From: Limosilactobacillus panis DSM 6035 | GTDB lineage: Bacteria > Bacillota > Bacilli > Lactobacillales > Lactobacillaceae | Assembly (NCBI RefSeq): GCF_001435935.1 | Contig: NZ_AZGM01000140.1 | Coordinates: forward strand, 37,118-101,117 | Reading direction: 5' to 3' | DNA: 64,000 nucleotides | Shown here: positions 35,381 to 42,760 of the stretch, one piece after another | Layout of the letters: every line of letters begins with the position of its first letter | How positions within the stretch are numbered: the first letter of the stretch is position 1 | The notes under the pieces: model-generated | The model's database searches: none | What the model saw: only the letters and a program-made list of their open reading frames with translations | What the model was told of the DNA's origin: nothing | Translations under genes and position numbers: made by a program

Positions 35381-36097
35381 CTAAAGTTGTTTTAACTTTT
35401 TCACTTCTTCCGGCCGCAGCTCCCGGAATTCACCGGGTTGAACCCCTTGCAGGTTCAAGAAGCCATAACTTTCCCGGTGGAGTTTAATTACCGGGTGCCC
35501 CACTGCTTCCAGCATGCGCTTAACCTGGTGGTAATGCCCCTCGTGAATTGTTAATTGAACAATACTCGTCTTCTTGACCCGGTCACTCTCTTTCAAGCGC
35601 GACTTAGCCGGCTTGGTCTTGCGCCCATCAAGCTTGACTCCCAAACGAAGCTGCTTCAAGTCATTGTTAGAAACCGGGCCCTTAACCTTGGCAATGTAGG
35701 TCTTAGCAACCTCAAACTTGGGGTGCATGAGTTTATTAGCGAGTGCACCGTCGTTTGTAAGGAGCAAAATACCCGTGGTGTCGTAGTCTAAACGCCCCAC
35801 TGGGTAGATTCGTTCGTCAACGCCTTCTTCACGCAAAATGTCGACAACCGTCCGCCGCCCCTTCTCATCATGAGCAGACGAGATTACCTCCCGGGGTTTG
35901 TTCAGCAGGAAGTAAACGTGTTTCTCACGATGGAGGGGAACCCCATCGACCTCCACCGTGTCACGGCTGCTGACCTTAGTGCCCAGTGTGCGCACAGTCT
36001 GGCCATTAACCTGAACATGGCCACTGGCAATTAGTTTTTCTGATGCACGGCGGGAGGCCACGCCAGCCTCCGCCATTACCTTTTGTAAACGTTCCAT
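35381..36097 (-). CDS. rluB: Pseudouridine synthase RluB
   Basis: The 238-residue enzyme modifies 23S rRNA. An N-terminal S4 domain (MERLQKVMAEAGVASRRASE) is followed by a RsuA/RluB catalytic domain. The catalytic aspartate is in YPVGRLDYDTTGILLLTNDG near residue 103, and HPKFEVAKTYIAKVKG and EGHYHQVKRMLEAVGHPV are family blocks. The start codon overlaps the scpB stop by one base (TAATG), showing translational coupling. In Bacillus rluB also follows scpB. Confidence 0.95.
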   Translation of the reverse strand: MERLQKVMAEAGVASRRASEKLIASGHVQVNGQTVRTLGTKVSSRDTVEVDGVPLHREKHVYFLLNKPREVISSAHDEKGRRTVVDILREEGVDERIYPVGRLDYDTTGILLLTNDGALANKLMHPKFEVAKTYIAKVKGPVSNNDLKQLRLGVKLDGRKTKPAKSRLKESDRVKKTSIVQLTIHEGHYHQVKRMLEAVGHPVIKLHRESYGFLNLQGVQPGEFRELRPEEVKKLKQL

Positions 36098-36702
36098 TAC
36101 TTATCCTCCTGACGTTTCTCACGTGATTGCAAAGCCGTCAAAAACAGGTCCCCACTTACCTGGTCGGGGGCGAGTTCACTTTCTGCTGGCAACAGTGGCA
36201 GGTCATCTAGCGAAGCTAGCCCAAAGTAGTCGAGAAAGTTCGTGGTGGTAACGTACAGAAACGGTCGACCGGGAGCATCCAACCGGCCTTTGGTATCAAT
36301 CAGGCCGCGAACCATTAGCTTCTGTAAGGATCCCGAACTTTGCACGCCACGGATATCGTCAATTTCTAACCGGGTAATCGGCTGCCGGTAGGCGACAATC
36401 GCCAACGTTTCCAACAGTGCAGTCGTTAGGGGGACGGTCAATGGGACCTCAAAATAGTGCTTGATTACCGGTGCCAACGCCTGCTTTGTGGCGAGCCGGT
36501 AAGTTTCGTCACTTTTCAAAAGCACGAGGGCACAGTGTGGATCCGCCTGGTAGCGCTGGGCAAGGTCACTAAGTAGTTTCCGGATTGCGGGTTTCATAAA
36601 GCCGGTAATCTTGGCCAAGTCACCCAGGGTAATTCCTTCATCCCCACTAATAAACAATAGTCCTTCAATCTGTGCCTGGTTTGTCAACTGATTGTTCGTC
36701 AA
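36097..36702 (-). CDS. scpB: Segregation and condensation protein B
   Basis: The 201-residue dimer of winged helices binds ScpA and works with SMC in chromosome segregation. Typical parts are QIEGLLFISGDEGITLGDLA at the start, ALLETLAIVAYRQPITRLEI near residue 95, and VRGLIDTKGRLDAPGRPFLY. The start is the TTG at 36702, with GGAGGG 8 bases upstream; the 38-base overlap with scpA is normal coupling. A charged tail ends the protein. Confidence 0.95.
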   Translation of the reverse strand: MTNNQLTNQAQIEGLLFISGDEGITLGDLAKITGFMKPAIRKLLSDLAQRYQADPHCALVLLKSDETYRLATKQALAPVIKHYFEVPLTVPLTTALLETLAIVAYRQPITRLEIDDIRGVQSSGSLQKLMVRGLIDTKGRLDAPGRPFLYVTTTNFLDYFGLASLDDLPLLPAESELAPDQVSGDLFLTALQSREKRQEDK

Positions 36703-37453
36703 TCTTGGGTCCCTCCGTTAGTATGATTGGTCCAAAAAGTTCCGCTTGCTGCAAGTTAATCCGCCGGTGGCGACTCAGTTCCAGGATGGCAAGGAAGGTG
36801 GTGACCAGGCTGTCACGTGTCCGGTCGTTCTCAAACAGGGTGGTAAACCGGACCGGTCCCTTCTTCACCTGCTTTACCACGTCCCCCATCCGTTGGGCAA
36901 CGCTCACCTTCTCTGCCGCGACCGTTTCTACCAGGGGCTGGTTGAGGCGGTGGTTCTTAAGAACCCGGGCATAGGCGGCCTGGAGCTGGGTAATTGTTAC
37001 TCCCGGTTTAACGTGCGCCGCAATTAATTCGCGCGGGACGTGCATTGCCGGACGGGTAAATTCCTGCTGGCGGAAGCTTTCCTTATTCTTTAACTCCCCC
37101 GCCGCCTTTTTATAGCGTTGGTATTCGAGAAGCTGGGCAACTAATTCCTGGCGGGGATCAATTTCGTCCTCCCCAGTTTCTTCCTCGTCCACGGGTGGTT
37201 TAGGCAGTAACATCTGACTCTTAATATTCATTAAGGTCGCCGCCATCACGAAGTAATCACCGGCCACCTCCAAGCGGTGCGACTGACGCTGGTGAAGGTA
37301 GTCCATATATTGGGAAGTAATGGTGACGATTTTAATGTCATAAATATCCATTTTGTTTTCCTTGATCAAGTGTAAAAGAAGGTCCAGGGGGCCCTCAAAG
37401 TCAGGAATCTTGATCACCGGTTGGTAAGGATGTTCCGTCAATGGTTTACTCAT
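36665..37453 (-). CDS. scpA: Segregation and condensation protein A
   Basis: The 262-residue kleisin bridges the SMC heads. It opens with the conserved IPDFEGPLDLLLHLIKENKM, then IYDIKIVTITSQYMDY, and a second helical block near residues 100-125 (QELVAQLLEYQRYKKAAGEL). The C-terminal winged helix holds TFLAILELSRHRRINLQQ. It overlaps ribT upstream by 8 bases and scpB downstream by 38, so the whole block is one operon. Confidence 0.96.
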   Translation of the reverse strand: MSKPLTEHPYQPVIKIPDFEGPLDLLLHLIKENKMDIYDIKIVTITSQYMDYLHQRQSHRLEVAGDYFVMAATLMNIKSQMLLPKPPVDEEETGEDEIDPRQELVAQLLEYQRYKKAAGELKNKESFRQQEFTRPAMHVPRELIAAHVKPGVTITQLQAAYARVLKNHRLNQPLVETVAAEKVSVAQRMGDVVKQVKKGPVRFTTLFENDRTRDSLVTTFLAILELSRHRRINLQQAELFGPIILTEGPKIDEQSVDKPGTD

Positions 37454-37802
37454 GGTTCTTCTCCCAAACTGTTATCAGCGGTTGCGTTATTAGTGTCCCC
37501 ATCAGTCTTTTTTGCGGGTACTGCTCCTTAATGGCATCCAGCAGCGCGTAGACGTTTCTGCCTGACCGTTCACTCGGGGTGAAAGAGATCTGCCGGAGTA
37601 GGACATAGCTCTCCCCCTCCTCGAGGATCACAACGGCAATGAAGTGGTTATCCTCTTCGTCCTTCCACAGGTAAATGGGGAAATGCCGGGTCACCGCGTT
37701 ATGCAGTTCCTCGGTAAAGCGATCATAATTATGCAGTTCGGGCAGCAACGAAATCAGGCCCATGGCAATTTTTTCGTAATCCTTCCGGTAGCGAACTAGC
37801 AA
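37446..37802 (-). CDS. ribT: RibT-like N-acetyltransferase
   Basis: The 118-residue protein matches Bacillus RibT, a small GNAT-type protein of unknown exact role encoded near the riboflavin genes. It begins LVRYRKDYEKIAMGLISLLP and has ESYVLLRQISFTPSERSGRN, the weak acetyl-CoA-binding arm, and then VYALLDAIKEQYP. The usual GNAT loop QxxGxG is poor. It overlaps the scpA start by 8 bases and follows xerD by 12 bases. No riboflavin synthesis genes are in the window. Confidence 0.85.
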   Translation of the reverse strand: MLVRYRKDYEKIAMGLISLLPELHNYDRFTEELHNAVTRHFPIYLWKDEEDNHFIAVVILEEGESYVLLRQISFTPSERSGRNVYALLDAIKEQYPQKRLMGTLITQPLITVWEKNHE

Positions 37803-37814
37803 GTAATCACTCCT

Positions 37815-38702
37815 TTATAAACGTGGCTGGTGCTGGCGGTAACTGTTCACCAGTTCCTGGGGACTCATCTTCAAATAGGGCTTTAGCATCCGCATCTCAC
37901 TGTAACCAAGCATTGCCTGAATGAGGCGACTGTCGGCCCCGTTGTTTAGTAAACGGACCGCAAAGGAATAGCGGAGCGTCTGGGGAGTAACCACCTTATC
38001 GATCTGGGCAACCTTGACTAACTGCTTGAGGTTCTTCCAAACCCCCTGGCGAGTAAGGCGGTGGCCATGTGCATTCACAAAGACAGCATTCTCATCTGGT
38101 CCCGCCAGTTTTTCGCGAACCCTAGTCAAATACTCCTGTAAACTACCACTGGCCGCTGTACTCAAGGGGATCAGCCGTTCCTGCTTACTACCGGCCCCAG
38201 AGCGAACCATCTGAATGTCTAAGTGCAGGCCTTTTAGCGATAGCTGGACGAGCTCGCTAACCCGCATTCCGGTAGCGGCCATCACTAGTAACATTGCATG
38301 ATCACGGCAACCCAGTGCGGTTGTCTTATCCGGTGCCTGCAGAAGGCGTTGCGTTTCACCCTCCGTCAGGATTTCCGGTGGTTGGGGAGTTGCTCGTTGA
38401 ACATTATCCACCAGTTCCAGGGGATTAAACCGTAGCCCCCGGTGACGAATCAGATAACGGTAAAACCGGCGCAGTGCCGAGAGAAGGCGATTGATGGTGG
38501 CTGCCGACCGGCCCTGGTCCTTCAGATTGGTGATGAGGTCCATGATGGCATATTGGTCAACTTTTTCCCACTCGGTGATCTGGTGGTCCCTTTCAAAAAA
38601 AGTCGCCGCCTGCTTCAAGTCCCGTTGGTAGCTTTCCAGGGTATTTGCTGCTAACCCCGCATTTTTTAAATACTGAATGTAAGTAGCTACAACATCGTCC
38701 AT
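37815..38702 (-). CDS. xerD: XerD-like tyrosine recombinase with altered catalytic residues
   Basis: The 295-residue protein lies in the usual xerD place before scpA. The core-binding domain is normal (YIQYLKNAGLAANTLESYQR). In the catalytic half the first Arg (GMRVSEL), the second Arg (TLRYSF) and the Tyr (KPYLKM) are kept. The expected His of TPHTLRHSF is Gln (TPQTLRYSF), the His of LGHS is Tyr (LGYS), and the lysine of the beta-hairpin GKGNKER motif appears shifted (GAGSKQER). It may act slowly, act only with a partner, or be inactive. The start overlaps the cvfB stop by one base (TAATG). Confidence 0.88.
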   Translation of the reverse strand: MDDVVATYIQYLKNAGLAANTLESYQRDLKQAATFFERDHQITEWEKVDQYAIMDLITNLKDQGRSAATINRLLSALRRFYRYLIRHRGLRFNPLELVDNVQRATPQPPEILTEGETQRLLQAPDKTTALGCRDHAMLLVMAATGMRVSELVQLSLKGLHLDIQMVRSGAGSKQERLIPLSTAASGSLQEYLTRVREKLAGPDENAVFVNAHGHRLTRQGVWKNLKQLVKVAQIDKVVTPQTLRYSFAVRLLNNGADSRLIQAMLGYSEMRMLKPYLKMSPQELVNSYRQHQPRL

Positions 38703-39583
38703 TACTGGTCATTCTTTTCCAAAAGAATCAGCTGACCATTCTCTTCCTTAACAAGCCGTTCCTTTAACAGGTGCCCCACCGCCCGCTTAAACTGACCCTT
38801 GGAAATACCAAAGACCTGACGAATAATCTGGGGATCCGTTTTGTCGGTGTAGGGAAGTCGGTGGTTTAGGTTGTGGTCAAGCATTGTCAAAAGCATCTGG
38901 GCATCTTCACCAATGGCCTGGTATGCACGGGGCTTGAGTGAGAGATTCAAACTACCATGAGCGGACAGACCGATTACCCGGGCCTTAACCCGCTGACCAA
39001 GCCGGGGTTCCTGGTCCCGCTCACTAGGATGAATGAAGCCCAGGTGGTAGTCATCGGTGATCACATGGGTTCCATTCAGCTTGAGACGGTAAACGGTGGC
39101 TATCATATCCCGGTTTAGGAGTCTTTTGCTAGGCGCCACGGAAATCGTGTTATAGATTGCGTCGTCTGCTAATTTTCCCCAAATTCGGTCCTTGCTATCT
39201 ACCTGCAGGGCCATTAATAGCCGGTCACCAGGCTGGGGCCAGAGGTGCTTTAGTTCTGGTAGGTCATCCAGGGAAACAACAATATCCTTATTTAGAAGAC
39301 CAATGTCAACAAATACTCCCAGGTCACGACGGACACTGACGACCGTGCCATAGTCATAGTGATCCACCTGGACCGTTGGTATGTGTGCACAGGTCATCTG
39401 TAACTGGTGATCTTCGTTTTCATAAACAAAGCCGCGGACCTGGCCCCCAATGTGAAGGACTTGCGGGCTCTCCACTTTGGGTAGCCGGTAAGTCTGACCG
39501 TTGCGGTCCGGTTGGACAAAGTAGTCCTGCTCATTTTCGTCAATCATCACCGCGGAAACAACTTTTCCTAATGCTGAATTCAT
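38702..39583 (-). CDS. cvfB: S1-like RNA-binding protein CvfB (YitL-like)
   Basis: The 293-residue protein has three S1-type beta barrels and a C-terminal winged helix, as in CvfB, a regulator of virulence and RNA turnover in staphylococci. Blocks seen are HYDYGTVVSVRRDLGVFVDI near residue 77, LGFIHPSERDQEPRLGQRV near 180 and the helix-turn-helix-like IIRQVFGISKGQFKRAVGHL near 255. Stop and the xerD start overlap (TAATG). The IS element ends about 80 bases upstream of the start, so its native promoter region is reduced or altered. Confidence 0.9.
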   Translation of the reverse strand: MNSALGKVVSAVMIDENEQDYFVQPDRNGQTYRLPKVESPQVLHIGGQVRGFVYENEDHQLQMTCAHIPTVQVDHYDYGTVVSVRRDLGVFVDIGLLNKDIVVSLDDLPELKHLWPQPGDRLLMALQVDSKDRIWGKLADDAIYNTISVAPSKRLLNRDMIATVYRLKLNGTHVITDDYHLGFIHPSERDQEPRLGQRVKARVIGLSAHGSLNLSLKPRAYQAIGEDAQMLLTMLDHNLNHRLPYTDKTDPQIIRQVFGISKGQFKRAVGHLLKERLVKEENGQLILLEKNDQ

Positions 39584-39659
39584 ATTTTACCCCGTTCTTT
39601 ATTTTTATAGTACTGCCTATTATTTTACACGGCCACACTTAGTTTGACCAGAACTGCTT

Positions 39660-39790
39660 TTACACAGTGAACTGCTCGGCCATTAATGACCGAGCTCCTG
39701 GGAACACGGAGTAGTATTTAGGATGTTATACCTGTATTCAGGATACCTAACTTACAGAACTCCACTCTTTTACCATGGCTAGTCCCTAGC
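39660..39790 (-). ncRNA. Candidate right-end (omega) RNA of tnpB
   Basis: From the tnpB stop the minus strand folds into TTAGG-(TAT)-CCTG-AATA-CAGG-...-CCTAA (39718-39750) and then a stem with GCTCGG/CCGAGC around CATTAATG (39674-39695). TnpB proteins use RNA from this region as guide scaffold, with the guide taken from DNA just beyond the end. The structure is seen, but the RNA role is inferred from the family. Confidence 0.5.
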
Positions 39791-40958
39791 CAATAGCTTT
39801 TAAACCTTGATGTAAGATATTAACTGCCTCATTAATATCGCGATCGTGATGGGTGCCACAGCTTTGGCACGTCCATTCACGAATTTGTAACGGCTTTGGT
39901 CCGCTATGGTAACCACAATGACTACAAATTTGGCTGGTATAGTTCGGTTTAACAGTTACTAATTTCTTACCATACCAGGTACACTTATACGCCAACATGG
40001 TCCGGAACTGATACCAACTGGCATTTGCAATGGCCTTAGCCAGGCAATGATTTTTTTGAAGGTTTTTGGTTTTCAAATCTTCAATGACGATTACGTCGTA
40101 TTGCTTAACCAAGGCCGTTGTTAGTTTATGCAAGTAATCTTTGCGCTGGTTCGCTACTTTGGCTTGGTAACGGGCCCTTTGTTGTTGTGCTTGTTGCCAG
40201 TTTTGGTAATCACCCAGTTCTTTCTTGAAGGCTTTGTGGTTATGGTTCCATTGACAGACGGCAACCGTCGCCTGATGCTTCCGTTTGGCATACTTACTTT
40301 GCCACTTGGTTGCTTGTTTTTCCGCCCATTTAGCGTTAAAGGTCCTATATTTAATACCATCAGAACTAATGGCTAGATTAGTGATGCCAACATCAACTCC
40401 AACTGCTTTTCCCGTCTTCCTTAAGTGTTCGGGAGCTTCAACCGCCACTTGTAATGACAGATAGTAGCGGCCGGTGGGCTCAAGGCAAACCGTATAGCAC
40501 TTAATCTTGCCATTATCTAACAATGTTGTTTTGCTGGTACGAATGCTACCCAGTTTAGGCAACTTAACCCGGCGCTTAGCAAGCACCCGACAAACTGACC
40601 GCCCCGTATAAGCTTGGCGAATAGCACGACGCGATTTAAAACGTGGGTAACCGCCCCGATGTTTAAATAACATATTAAAGGCTTGGGCGAGGTTGTGATT
40701 AACCACTAGAAAACTAGTTGAGTCACTCGTCCTAAGGAATGGGTATTCTTGTTTGAGTCTCTTCAGTAGATAGTTCATCCCGTATTCATTAACGAAGTGA
40801 CTACCGGGATTATTTTGATACCGCTCTTTGGCCATTGCCAACATTTAGTTCCAAACAAAGTGATCGTTGCCAAACATCTGCCACAATTGTTCTCTTTGCT
40901 GGGTATTGGGATATAGACGAAGTTTGATTCCCTTTATAATTTGCGCTATTTTCACCAC
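39786..40958 (-). pseudogene. tnpB: tnpB RNA-guided nuclease gene with an early nonsense codon
   Basis: A frame from a GTG at 40958 reads VVKIAQIIKGIKLRLYPNTQ and on to GNDHFVWN, then a TAA at 40845-40847, then [17 protein letters not shown] without frame change. In intact relatives the stop position is expected to be a codon such as Gln, so a single base change explains it. The remaining 352 residues can start from the ATG at 40844. All three catalytic acids are kept ([29 protein letters not shown]), as are both zinc-ribbon pairs (CSHCG and CQSCG). The loss covers the N-terminal strand and helix that help recognise the target-adjacent motif. It may be dead, or read through or restart weakly. 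Confidence 0.85.
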
Positions 40959-41025
40959 AATCTTTCATCATTGGCCAGTCAACAAAGCTAATCAATACCT
41001 GAACACCAATCTCTCTGTTAAGGAT

Positions 41026-41031
41026 ATTATA
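41026..41031 (-). promoter_or_regulatory. Promoter -10 of tnpB
   Basis: TATAAT on the minus strand, extended by TG one base upstream (TGATATAAT). The -35 region is poor and overlaps the LexA-like box at 41041-41054. Start of transcription would be near 41018. Confidence 0.6.
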
Positions 41032-41040
41032 TCACATTTC

Positions 41041-41054
41041 AAAACATACGTTCG
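41041..41054. promoter_or_regulatory. LexA-like box before tnpB
   Basis: On the minus strand CGAACGTATGTTTT agrees with CGAACRNRYGTTYG at 13 of 14 positions, with the same final mismatch as the parE box. It covers the -35 region of the tnpB promoter. Confidence 0.6.
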
Positions 41055-41119
41055 GTTAAAACTTAAAAAATAGGCAATTCATCACGCCCTTAAAAGAACG
41101 TGTTTCCTTGCCCGTTTTC

Positions 41120-41151
41120 AAAAAAGAGCTAAGCAATGCCTAGCTCTTTTT
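41120..41151 (-). terminator. pyk terminator
   Basis: AAAGAGCTA pairs with TAGCTCTTT around a nine-base loop. The minus strand runs into T and the plus strand has a matching T run, so it can work both ways. Confidence 0.85.
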
Positions 41152-41170
41152 ATCTCAAATTAACTATTAA

Positions 41171-42592
41171 TTAGTCAATCGTCTTAACACGCATCATGTT
41201 GGTTGCACCTGGTACACCCAGTGGAACACCAGCAACGATGATAATCTTGTCACCCTTCTTAGCAAAGCCAAGTTCAACAGCCTTTTGAGCAGCAAGGTCA
41301 AACATCTTATCAGTGTCCTTCATTTCGTCAACAACGTAAGGTTGAACACCCCAGTTGATCATCAAGCCACGTTCTACCCGTTCATTAGGAGTAAGGGCAA
41401 CGATATCAGCATTTGGACGGTACTTGGAAATCATCTTAGCAGTGTAGCCAGAAGCAGTGTAGTCAACGATGGTGTGGATGTCCAAGTCCTTAGCGGCATT
41501 GGAAACAGCGGAACCAATAGTTTCAGTTACGTCAGACTTATCCCAGTCAAAGGTTTCAGTACCGAATTCCCAAAGGTGGTTTTCAGCCTTGATGTCGATG
41601 GCGTTCATCATGGCAACAGATTCTACAGGGTAGTCACCGTTGGCACTTTCACCAGAAAGCATGGTTGCGTCAGTACCATCAAAGACGGCGTTAGCAACAT
41701 CAGAAACTTCGGCACGAGTTGGCCGTGGGTTTTCTTGCATGGAGTCCAACATTTGGGTAGCAGTAATAACTGGCTTACCTAATTCGTTGCACCGCTTGAT
41801 CATGTGCTTTTGAACGATTGGCACGTTTTCAGCAGGAATTTCAACCCCCATGTCACCACGAGGAACCATCAGACCATCAGCAACCTCAATGATTGCTTCA
41901 AAGTTGTCAATACCTTCTTGTGATTCAATCTTTGGGAAGATTTGAACGTCTTCCATGTTCTTTTCCTTGAGAAGTTCGCGAATGTCAAGGACATCTTGTG
42001 GCTTCCGAACGAAGGATGCGGAAATAAAGTTGATCTTGTTGTCAAGGCCGAAACGAATGTCGCTGGAGTCCTTCTTGGTAATTCCTGGCAGGTTAATGGA
42101 AACACCAGGAGCGTTAACACCCTTCCGAGAACCAAGGACACCGTGGTTCAATACCTTGCAGACCAGTTCCTTGTTAGCGTCATCCTTTTCTTCAATTTGC
42201 ATGTCAATCAGACCATCATCGAAGAGAACGTGACCGCCAACGTGGGTGTCATCGTAAAGGCCTGGGTAGGTAACAGCAATCTTATCATGCGTACCTTCAA
42301 TAGAATCATCCATTGAAATCCGTACTTCATCACCAATGTTGTATTCGATCTTACCTTCCTTTTGAACGGTAGTCCGAATTTCAGCACCCTTAGTATCAAG
42401 CATAATACCAACGTGCTTGCCGGTGATTTTTTCGGCCTTCTTAACGTTTTGCATCCGGCCCAGGTGTTCTGGGTGGTCACCGTGTGAGAAGTTGAAGCGG
42501 AAAACATTTGCACCCGCTTGGATCAACTTAACGATTGTATCAACATCAGTACTTGCAGGACCAAGCGTACTTACAATCTTGGTTTTCTTCAT
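41171..42592 (-). CDS. pyk: Pyruvate kinase
   Basis: The 473-residue enzyme converts PEP and ADP to pyruvate and ATP at the end of glycolysis. It has KKTKIVSTLGPASTD at the start, FRFNFSHGDHPEHLGR, the catalytic block DGLMVPRGDMGVEIPAENVP near residue 232, then KPVITATQMLDSMQENPRPT. Many lactobacilli carry a longer form with an extra C-terminal PEP-synthase-like domain, absent here. I take the ATG at 42592, with AAAGGAG 9-10 bases upstream. An extended -10 promoter and a cre-like site lie in front. Confidence 0.97.
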   Translation of the reverse strand: MKKTKIVSTLGPASTDVDTIVKLIQAGANVFRFNFSHGDHPEHLGRMQNVKKAEKITGKHVGIMLDTKGAEIRTTVQKEGKIEYNIGDEVRISMDDSIEGTHDKIAVTYPGLYDDTHVGGHVLFDDGLIDMQIEEKDDANKELVCKVLNHGVLGSRKGVNAPGVSINLPGITKKDSSDIRFGLDNKINFISASFVRKPQDVLDIRELLKEKNMEDVQIFPKIESQEGIDNFEAIIEVADGLMVPRGDMGVEIPAENVPIVQKHMIKRCNELGKPVITATQMLDSMQENPRPTRAEVSDVANAVFDGTDATMLSGESANGDYPVESVAMMNAIDIKAENHLWEFGTETFDWDKSDVTETIGSAVSNAAKDLDIHTIVDYTASGYTAKMISKYRPNADIVALTPNERVERGLMINWGVQPYVVDEMKDTDKMFDLAAQKAVELGFAKKGDKIIIVAGVPLGVPGATNMMRVKTID

Positions 42593-42663
42593 AAATGAAT
42601 CTCTCCTTTGCATTTATGCATCAACTGCGGTCTGCCATTTGCATCCCTCATTTGCACACTTGT

Positions 42664-42669
42664 ATAATA
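42664..42669 (-). promoter_or_regulatory. pyk promoter (-10)
   Basis: TATTAT on the minus strand, extended by TG (TGCTATTAT). No good -35 is seen 17 bases upstream, as is common for extended -10 promoters. Transcription would start near 42657. Confidence 0.55.
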
Positions 42670-42714
42670 GCACTTTTCAAAATTGGTGTCTGTAATTTTT
42701 GTGCAAATTTTCCC

Positions 42715-42730
42715 AAGAAAACGCTGCCAT
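42715..42730. promoter_or_regulatory. cre-like site upstream of pyk
   Basis: ATGGCAGCGTTTTCTT on the minus strand matches the CcpA consensus WTGNNARCGNWWWCAW at 15 of 16 positions. Its centre is about 65 bases before the inferred start, a position typical of CcpA activation rather than repression. Confidence 0.6.
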
Positions 42731-42760
42731 CACCAAATTGTTATTATTTCTAATCAATAT

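Larger units (their letters stand above)
39655..41060 (-). mobile_element. IS200/IS605-type element with tnpB only (approximate ends)
   Basis: A tnpB gene is flanked on its 3' side by a strong hairpin (39674-39695, GCTCGG with CCGAGC) and on its 5' side by a leader with a promoter and a LexA-like box. No tnpA is present, so it cannot move alone. Such elements lack classical inverted repeats, so the exact ends are guesses. It lies between pyk and the cvfB operon, both on the minus strand. Confidence 0.7.

Noticed and set aside
40810..40995. 61-codon minus frame ahead of tnpB
   Set aside because: It is another frame over the displaced tnpB N-terminus; the correct frame carries the conserved KGIKLRLYPN sequence.
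41041..41054. Treating the LexA-like box as the IS left end
   Set aside because: IS605-type ends are defined by hairpins and cleavage tetranucleotides, not by this palindrome; the exact end cannot be read here.
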